Assembly: GCA_030272585.1 (NCBI GenBank)
Contig: BSYQ01000008.1
Coordinates: 1,178,001-1,242,000, forward strand
Reading direction: 5' to 3'
Source of the DNA: Bryopsis sp. KO-2023
Lineage: Eukaryota > Chlorophyta > Ulvophyceae > Bryopsidales > Bryopsidaceae
DNA: 64,000 nucleotides
The notes below the pieces were generated by a model. The model had not been told where the DNA came from, did no database searches, and was given only the letters and a program-made list of their open reading frames with translations. A program made the position numbers and the translations under genes. This document shows positions 58,173 to 64,000 of the stretch, one piece after another. Within the stretch, counting starts at the first letter, position 1, and each line of letters begins with the position of its first letter.

Positions 58173-58739
58173 ATGGGGGACGACGAGCAGTTATTCCTGG
58201 AGTATGGAATCGAGGACGACAATCAAGAGCGCGATGCCCCAGCTGGCGCGCCGCTATATCCGATTATCGTCGCTGGAGACATACCTGCTGTCGGACTGCC
58301 CTACCAGGCAGAAATGGGCCAGCCGCTACAAGCGTATGGCATCCCCGTACAACCGGATATGGTGGAAGAGGGAGGCGAAGAGGAAGCCGACAATGGCCCG
58401 CAATTTGATGAAGAGATGGACGAAGAGCCAGGAGTATTCATCAATCAGCAAACGCAGCACCTGCGCCAAAGCCAAGTGAATGTACATAATCAAACTCTGC
58501 ACGTTCACAATGACGGTTTGCAGGAGCGCGATCTCCAACAATCGCAAGAGCGGTTGTATAGCCAATTGTCGGACGAGGCTGCCCACAGAACAGCCCAGGT
58601 GAAACGGATTTGTTTCCTGAGGCTGAATACTTCCAGCCGCCACTTAACCCGTTCTTCACACACGTTGGGAGACGACCAGAAGTTCTGTAAGAAAGGTCTG
58701 AGACACGAGAGTATACATGATAGTGAAGCTTGTGGGTGA
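58173..58739 (+). CDS. Short acidic ORF, possibly a truncated gag-like gene
   Basis: 188 residues from ATG 58173 (MGDDEQLFLEYGIEDD start). It is acidic, with Gln/His-rich repeats (QVNVHNQTLHVHNDGLQ) near the middle; no zinc knuckle or capsid motif is recognised. Its position behind a primer-binding-site-like sequence suggests the start of gag of a retroelement cut short by the neighbouring insertion. The last 45 residues look out of character and may be read-through. Confidence 0.3.
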   Translation: MGDDEQLFLEYGIEDDNQERDAPAGAPLYPIIVAGDIPAVGLPYQAEMGQPLQAYGIPVQPDMVEEGGEEEADNGPQFDEEMDEEPGVFINQQTQHLRQSQVNVHNQTLHVHNDGLQERDLQQSQERLYSQLSDEAAHRTAQVKRICFLRLNTSSRHLTRSSHTLGDDQKFCKKGLRHESIHDSEACG

Positions 58740-59597
58740 CGCAATAGTGGTCGGCTGTGTTGGTTGGATTCGTGATAACTTGCTGGCTAACGCAAGTATA
58801 CTTGTGGGGTTTGTTGCTTTAGACAACTCTCTAGCTAGCGCGGTTGTGAACGCTACTAGAGCACTTGAGTTGGGAAGTGATTGCGTCAGGCAAACACTTA
58901 ACACACACACACACACAAACACACACACAAGCGGGAACACACCAATCCCACGAATCCCGAGTTCTTACGAGGTAACTAAGAGTGTCAAAACAACGAGTGG
59001 GCCTCTTAAGTACCCCTAAGTGTAGTACGCTGACGCATGCCCCAAACTCTGGGTCTAATCTGTCTTACTCGTGAACCCACATGCGTCAGCCACCCTCGGC
59101 TCTATCCCAAACTACCTCGTATAGCGCTAAAAGACTAACAATACAACTGAATCTTATTTCAACAAGCTTGTTCTTTACAACGATCCCCAGCCTTTTATAC
59201 TCTCAGCCCAGAGCTTCTAGAAACTCCCAGCCCATCTCCTAACCTTACAAATACTAGCTATCATCTAGCTCTCCCCAAAACGTCTCTATCATTTCTCAGC
59301 TCAGCCCTTCTAGCCAGAGCTCCGACTAACCCTTTATAACCCTTGATAACCTCTAGACTAAGGACCCAGACTGAAGCTCCTTCCAGTCTGACTCCCGACT
59401 CTCTACCCAAACTCTCAGCCATCTGAGACCTGACACTGAATATACTGAACCTGGTTCGAACTCTTTTCACTACGTTTCAGCCTCTCATTGAGCATCACGT
59501 AACTACCCCATTCCAGCCAGTCCGCGACTACCTGGAACTCTCAGACTGTAACCTCTGTTTTCCGCCTAGATCTTCGCCTACTAAGTCAGCCGTTTCA
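58740..59597 (-). mobile_element. 3' LTR of the minus-strand chromovirus (low-coordinate end uncertain)
   Basis: On the minus strand the sequence after the polypurine tract starts TGAAACGG at 59597, the expected TG start of an LTR. A TATAAAAGG box lies at 59191-59199 about 400 bp inside, giving a U3-R-U5 layout. A CA microsatellite (58901-58931) and an 11-bp inverted repeat (CTGACGCATG arms near 59030 and 59085) lie in the distal part. The CA end and target duplication were not found, so 58740 is approximate. Confidence 0.55.
59191..59199 (-). promoter_or_regulatory. TATA box in the LTR
   Basis: TATAAAAGG on the minus strand, at a distance from the LTR start typical of a retrotransposon U3 promoter. 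Confidence 0.6.
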
Positions 59598-59612
59598 CTC
59601 CTCCCCCCTTAG
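59598..59612 (-). promoter_or_regulatory. Polypurine tract
   Basis: AAGGGGGGAGGAG on the minus strand, directly before the LTR start TG. This is the plus-strand priming site expected at the inner edge of a 3' LTR. Confidence 0.6.
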
Positions 59613-60111
59613 AGAGAGATCGCTGACCCAGCGATGTTCTGTACACTAAGTTCGTATTGCACGACTTCACCAGAACTGCCAAGTGACTTAACTCGCTTAT
59701 TCTGAGAATACCTCTGATATAGCTGTAAGCAATATTCTCCGACGTTTTCCGTAACAACTTCCCGATTGCGACTTGAGCTGAATGTTGGTTTCTGCTTATG
59801 GTTACTTCTGCCGCTGTGACATCCCATCCCAGCCCGTTCACACATAAACCCAACCCTGTTCAATAGACTTCACAGCCCACACTGGAAATCACACAGTCTC
59901 AGCTCTAGTCAAACTGTAATTCTCACAAGTGTTTTTACACACTCAGTATGTTAATTGTTTTCCAGAAATTCCCTCTACCCTCACTTGATCCATTCACTGT
60001 TCTTTTCCTTTTTCTTCCAAAAACAAAATAAAATTCAAACACCCAATTACCAACAGAAAATCATATTTCACTCTTGATCCTATATTTTTTTTTTTTTTTT
60101 TAATATTCAAC
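59613..60111 (-). other. Noncoding 3' region of the chromovirus
   Basis: About 500 bp between the stop of the extra ORF and the polypurine tract; no ORF with features. T/C-rich on the plus strand. Confidence 0.5.
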
Positions 60112-61131
60112 TCAGGCTTTTCTGAGTTTCACATTTCTGGATCCCCCTGAACTTCCAGGAGGTTTCCTTTTCTTTCCTTCTGGTCCACTGTCTCCGCCTG
60201 GCTCATTGACGACCCAATCCCCATCGTAGTCCGTTGGTTCTGCATCGTCTTCGGCTGCCTCGAATTTTCTCAGGGGGCCCACGGTCCGCTTGGCCTTTAA
60301 ATACACTCCCCGAGTATAATCCGACCCCAACTTGAAACCCAAGGCGCAGAGTTTGCAGGTTTCCGAGTGTAGCACCATTGGTGGCCCTGTTTCAGCTGGT
60401 ACCCACATTCTCCGCCAGTCTCGTTTTTCCTCATCGACTTCCAGACTGATACTCAGCCACACCCGATCCCGACACCCGATATTCGAGCACACCCAGTGCC
60501 GTTGGCAGTCTTCTCCGGTCGGCTGACAGTTGCTGCTTGGGGTGCGACAAAACACGCAAGTGTGTTTTTCCCCCTCTTCGTGCTTCACTTCTCCGCTTGG
60601 TTTTCCCGACATGGACTCCACCATACTCTTCAACAAGTCTACCTGGCCCTTGAGCTGTTGGTTCCGCATTTGCTCTTCCCGCAGCTTGTCTTCGACCCCG
60701 TCGAGCTTGTGGCGCATTTCCTCATCTGCCCCCTCCATCAGCAGCTTTTCCGCCTCTCTTTTCGCCGCGTCCGCTGAAGTTTCCGCCATCGCCAATTTTA
60801 CGCTGAGGTCCTCATTTTCCGCCAAATATTTCGCCCGGTCGTCGAGCAACCGAGTGCGTTCAGCCTCCCAGCTATCTCTTTCCGCCTGAAATCCCCCTTC
60901 TTCTTCCAGCTCGCCGATCTTTTGCTTGAGTTGTTCTTTTTCCTCCTCCAGCTTTGCCATTTTTTCCAGGGCCTCCTGCTCATCTCTTTCTTGGATTCTT
61001 TCCAGTCTGGTTCCTTCCTTCAGGTACTCCTCCAGCATTTTGTTGATCCTTTCCGACACTCCCTCGATCGCTCCAGCATTCTTTTTAATCTCCTCCAACA
61101 GTGCTTTGACTCCTCCACCAAACTCAACCAT
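60112..61131 (-). CDS. Extra ORF downstream of chromovirus pol: coiled coil plus Cys/His cluster
   Basis: 339 residues from the ATG at 61131; the frame is open up to an ATG at 61278, overlapping the pol 3' end by about 50 bp. Residues about 1-180 form a long charged heptad-rich coiled coil (EALEKMAKLEEEKEQLKQ and similar). Next comes a Cys/His-rich region (HTCVFCRT, CQRHWVCSNIGC, then ETCKLCALGF), possibly zinc-binding. The C-terminal tail is basic (GKKRKPPGSSGG, NVKLRKA), like a nuclear localisation signal. No signal peptide or membrane segment, so it is not an envelope protein. It lies inside the element, between pol and the 3' LTR, 95 bp after the pol stop. I recognise no family; DNA/RNA binding or capsid-associated functions are possible. 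Confidence 0.7.
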   Translation of the reverse strand: MVEFGGGVKALLEEIKKNAGAIEGVSERINKMLEEYLKEGTRLERIQERDEQEALEKMAKLEEEKEQLKQKIGELEEEGGFQAERDSWEAERTRLLDDRAKYLAENEDLSVKLAMAETSADAAKREAEKLLMEGADEEMRHKLDGVEDKLREEQMRNQQLKGQVDLLKSMVESMSGKPSGEVKHEEGEKHTCVFCRTPSSNCQPTGEDCQRHWVCSNIGCRDRVWLSISLEVDEEKRDWRRMWVPAETGPPMVLHSETCKLCALGFKLGSDYTRGVYLKAKRTVGPLRKFEAAEDDAEPTDYDGDWVVNEPGGDSGPEGKKRKPPGSSGGSRNVKLRKA

Positions 61132-61225
61132 GTTGTCTGCTTTCTTTTTCTTTTTCGAACTCCAAACTGTCTCTCGCACACACTCGCACTCGCACACACT
61201 CAACCCGAACTCAGGAAAACAGGAG

Positions 61226-63994
61226 CTAGTCCATGGAAGATTTTTGACGTAAATACTCCTGCAGCACTTGCTGCGCATTACCCAAGTGATGTGACGGGAG
61301 CCACTGGTCCTCTTCCGATCCGTATCCTTCCCAGGAAACCAAGTACTCTGTCACATTCTTCTTTTTCCGCCGTTTGGTTCGATGTGTCTTGATCTTTTCG
61401 ACGATATATTCCTCGACTCCTTCCAACACCACTGGATCTGGAGGTGGAGAAATAGCCCTGGCTGGAAACTCTTCTGATCCATCTTCAAATGCTTTTAGCT
61501 TGGAAACATGAAAAACATCATGTATTTTCCAGTGATTAGGAAGTTCCAACCTGTAAGTTACTGATGTCACAATATCAATAATTCTAAAAGGTCCACAAAA
61601 CTTAGATACCAACTTCCGGCCCATCATTGGCGGTAAAGGTAAATCAGCTGTCGATAAAAAGACATACTGATTTAATGCAAAACTTGCATCCCTCCGCCCT
61701 CGGTTTGCGACAGCCCTCTGTCGCTGTTGGCTTTTCAAAATCGCTTTCCGAGCCAGCTGTAAACTTTTAGCCCAAACTGTCCACCATTCATCTGAAACTG
61801 GACCTGAGTCTAACAAATCCTGAGGGGATCTGGGATGTTGCCCATAAACCAAATAAAAAGGTGTAAAACCTGTTGATGAGTGAACGGATGAGTTATAAGC
61901 AAACTCAGCCGCCACTAATTTAGTGTCCCAATCACCCCCTATGGTCGAAATATAAATTCGCAACATGTCTCCGACTACTCGATTTGCCCTTTCAGTCATT
62001 CCATCAGTTTCAGGGTGATATCCCGATGACATGGCTAAACGAGTTCCCGCTAATTCCCACAGTTTTCGCCAAAACTGGCCTGTAAAACGAGTATCTCGAT
62101 CGGAAATAATAGCCTCTGGCAACCCATGATGTCTGAAAATTGTATCAAAGAAAATTTCAGCTACCCCACTAGCTGTAACTGCAGTAGTGGTGGCTACCAA
62201 GTGGATCATTCGACTAAAACGGTCGACCATAACCACTAAATAATCATGACCCTTTTGTGTCATAGGTAAAGGTCCCACAAAATCTAAACAAACTTCTTTC
62301 CAGCGTTCGTCTGGAACTGGAATTGGCTGATATAACCCCAATGGTTTTTGAGTGCTAGACTTGTTTTTCTGACAACCAACACAAGTCCTAACATATCGTT
62401 CGACATCCTCAGTGCATCTAGGCCAATAATATCTTTTTCGAACATTTGCGACAGTCTTGTGTCTCCCAAAATGTCCAGCCTGATCGTGACATTCAGCCAA
62501 CACTGTTTGTCTAATTTCTTTGTCCTTTGGAATATACCAAAACCATTTGTCTTTCAGACTATACCACAATTTTGTGCCATCCCACCTATAACGCGGATCT
62601 TTTTCACCAGCTTCCCAATTAGCTATAACTTCTCTGCAATGTTCATCCCCTTGATACGCAAGTCTAACCTGATCCTGAAATACTACGCCTGCTCGGACTT
62701 TTGCCACAGCGTTTAATTCCATTTCCGACCTTCGACTTAATGCATCTGCAACTGTATTTTCTTTTCCAGGTTTGTATTTAATCTCAAAATCAAATTCCTG
62801 TAAAGTTTCCATCCACCTAGCCTGTCTACTGGATAATTTAGGCTGCGTCTGAATATATTTCAGCGGAGCGTGGTCCGTGTGAACCACAAATTTCCTCGCC
62901 CCCAAATAATGTCGCCAAGTTTTCAAACAATAGACTATCGCATACAGTTCTTTTTCGTGTGTCGGATAATTCCTCTCAGCTGAATTTAATTTCCGACTTT
63001 CAAACGCGGCTGGTTGTTGCCCCTGACCTTGATCTTGCGTCAAAACTCCTCCAATAGCAAAATCCGATGCGTCTGTAGTTACTTCAAAACTCAACTCCGG
63101 ATCTGGAATTATTAACACAGGTGCCTCCTGCATGCTCTTCTTTAGCGTCTGAAACGCTTTCTCCTGACTTTCAGTCCACTGCCATTTAACTTCCTTCCTT
63201 GTTAGTTCATGTAACGGCGTTGCAATCCCAGAGTATCCCTTAATAAATTTCCGATAATAATTCGCTAAACCCAAAAACGACCTAATATCCCGAACTGTCT
63301 GAGGTTGTGCCCACTCCTTAATGGCTAAAACTTTCTTAGGTACCACGGAGAGTCCCTTTCTTCCGACTATGTGTCCCAAAAATTCGACTTCTGTCATCCC
63401 CAAATCACATTTGTCCGGTGAAACGTAAAGTTTGTGTTTTTCGAGTAGCTGAAACACTTGTCTAAGATGTTCCTTGTGCTCTTCCCAGTTCCGACTGTAA
63501 ACTAAGATATCATCGAGATAAACTATAACAAACTTATCCAGATGTGGTCGAAAAACATCGTTCATCACATTCATAAAAGTTGCTGGTGCATTTGTCAAAC
63601 CCATTGGCATAACTGTGTATTCGTAAGATCCATATCTAGTTCGAAAAGCAGTTTTCGCCCAATCCTTTTTCGCCATCCTGACTTGATAGTATCCCGAACA
63701 CAAATCTATTTTTGAGAAGTATTTTGCGCCATGAAGCTGATCTATCAGTTCATCTATCCTCGGAATCGGATAAGCGTTTTTCACCGTCACCTTATTCAAT
63801 GCCCGATAATCTACACACATGCGTAGTTTCCCGTTCTTCTTCGGTACAAAAATTACCGGTGCTCCCCAAGGTGATCTACTCGGTCGAATAAACCCTTTTT
63901 CCGACATGGCTGCAATCTGAGTTTTCAGTTCTGCCATTTCCTTGATGCCTAGTCGATAAGGTGCTTTACTTTGTGGAACCGTGCCTGGTTCCAA
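61226..63994 (-). CDS. pol: Ty3/gypsy chromovirus Pol polyprotein (5' end outside the window)
   Basis: 922 residues without a stop, running off the right edge; gag and protease would lie beyond. Reverse transcriptase: [35 protein letters not shown], and the catalytic box [12 protein letters not shown]. RNase [16 protein letters not shown] and [10 protein letters not shown]. Integrase: zinc-binding [12 protein letters not shown]...CVGCQKNK, then the catalytic core with LDFVGPLP (Asp), [13 protein letters not shown] (Asp) and [14 protein letters not shown] (Glu). A GPY/F-type module follows ([12 protein letters not shown]). The C-terminus is a chromodomain ([25 protein letters not shown]), which defines chromoviruses and is thought to guide integration to heterochromatin. 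No frameshift or stop in the visible part suggests a young copy. Confidence 0.97.
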   Translation of the reverse strand: MEPGTVPQSKAPYRLGIKEMAELKTQIAAMSEKGFIRPSRSPWGAPVIFVPKKNGKLRMCVDYRALNKVTVKNAYPIPRIDELIDQLHGAKYFSKIDLCSGYYQVRMAKKDWAKTAFRTRYGSYEYTVMPMGLTNAPATFMNVMNDVFRPHLDKFVIVYLDDILVYSRNWEEHKEHLRQVFQLLEKHKLYVSPDKCDLGMTEVEFLGHIVGRKGLSVVPKKVLAIKEWAQPQTVRDIRSFLGLANYYRKFIKGYSGIATPLHELTRKEVKWQWTESQEKAFQTLKKSMQEAPVLIIPDPELSFEVTTDASDFAIGGVLTQDQGQGQQPAAFESRKLNSAERNYPTHEKELYAIVYCLKTWRHYLGARKFVVHTDHAPLKYIQTQPKLSSRQARWMETLQEFDFEIKYKPGKENTVADALSRRSEMELNAVAKVRAGVVFQDQVRLAYQGDEHCREVIANWEAGEKDPRYRWDGTKLWYSLKDKWFWYIPKDKEIRQTVLAECHDQAGHFGRHKTVANVRKRYYWPRCTEDVERYVRTCVGCQKNKSSTQKPLGLYQPIPVPDERWKEVCLDFVGPLPMTQKGHDYLVVMVDRFSRMIHLVATTTAVTASGVAEIFFDTIFRHHGLPEAIISDRDTRFTGQFWRKLWELAGTRLAMSSGYHPETDGMTERANRVVGDMLRIYISTIGGDWDTKLVAAEFAYNSSVHSSTGFTPFYLVYGQHPRSPQDLLDSGPVSDEWWTVWAKSLQLARKAILKSQQRQRAVANRGRRDASFALNQYVFLSTADLPLPPMMGRKLVSKFCGPFRIIDIVTSVTYRLELPNHWKIHDVFHVSKLKAFEDGSEEFPARAISPPPDPVVLEGVEEYIVEKIKTHRTKRRKKKNVTEYLVSWEGYGSEEDQWLPSHHLGNAQQVLQEYLRQKSSMD

Positions 63995-64000
63995 CTGGAT

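Noticed and set aside
60496..61392. Plus-strand ORFs over 60.5-61.4 kb
   Set aside because: Antisense to the coiled-coil ORF and pol; no family features.
1..64000. CRISPR arrays, operons, ribosome-binding sites, bacterial origins
   Set aside because: Nothing of the kind was seen; the window is intron-rich eukaryotic DNA.

Overview
This is nuclear DNA of a eukaryote. Nearly every gene is split by GT-AG introns, with a few GC-AG introns, and there are no operons or bacterial signals. A nucleus-encoded TatC of plant/green-plastid type with a transit-peptide-like leader points to a photosynthetic organism. A Golgi-type glycosyltransferase that I recognise as common in green algae agrees with this. 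A dynein heavy chain means it probably has flagella or dynein transport. A flagellated green alga is the best guess; a protist with a green-derived plastid is not excluded. The species cannot be named from the sequence.

Layout. (1) 1-19.5 kb, plus strand: the 3' part of a divergent dynein heavy chain, resolved into 41 exons that read as one continuous frame of about 3395 residues. Intron 29 (10661-14499) holds a complete dynamin-related GTPase gene in the same orientation. (2) 19.5-22 kb: intergenic, with a 231-bp hAT-type MITE flanked by near-perfect 8-bp target duplications. (3) 22-28.1 kb, minus strand: a ten-exon gene for a secreted, probably GPI-anchored protein made of eight Cys-rich modules, one module per exon and every junction in phase 1. 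(4) 29.7-33.4 kb, minus: mitochondrial-type aspartate aminotransferase, eight exons. (5) 34.7-38.4 kb, minus: a type II membrane glycosyltransferase-like protein, eight exons. (6) 39.2-41.9 kb, minus: plastid TatC, five exons, divergent from (7) 42.2-47.7 kb, plus: an SLC5-type sodium/solute symporter, eleven exons. (8) 49.8-51.4 kb, minus: a kinase-fold gene lacking the usual ATP-binding lysine and carrying a reading-frame break. (9) 52.3-64 kb: a mobile-element block. It holds a GATC-palindrome cluster, an intact two-exon hAT transposase, tandem repeats, an RGG/GGRGPPP-repeat ORF, a possible plus-strand LTR-element remnant, and a minus-strand Ty3/gypsy chromovirus. The chromovirus has pol (running off the window), an extra coiled-coil/Cys-His ORF behind pol, a polypurine tract and a 3' LTR.

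The host genes do not form a pathway; they are ordinary neighbours. The most unusual features are the nested dynamin gene, the one-module-per-exon GPI protein, the extra chromovirus ORF, a set of perfect palindromes inside the dynein gene, and the defective kinase. Splice sites were assigned by eye from consensus, phase agreement and family similarity; no transcript evidence was available.
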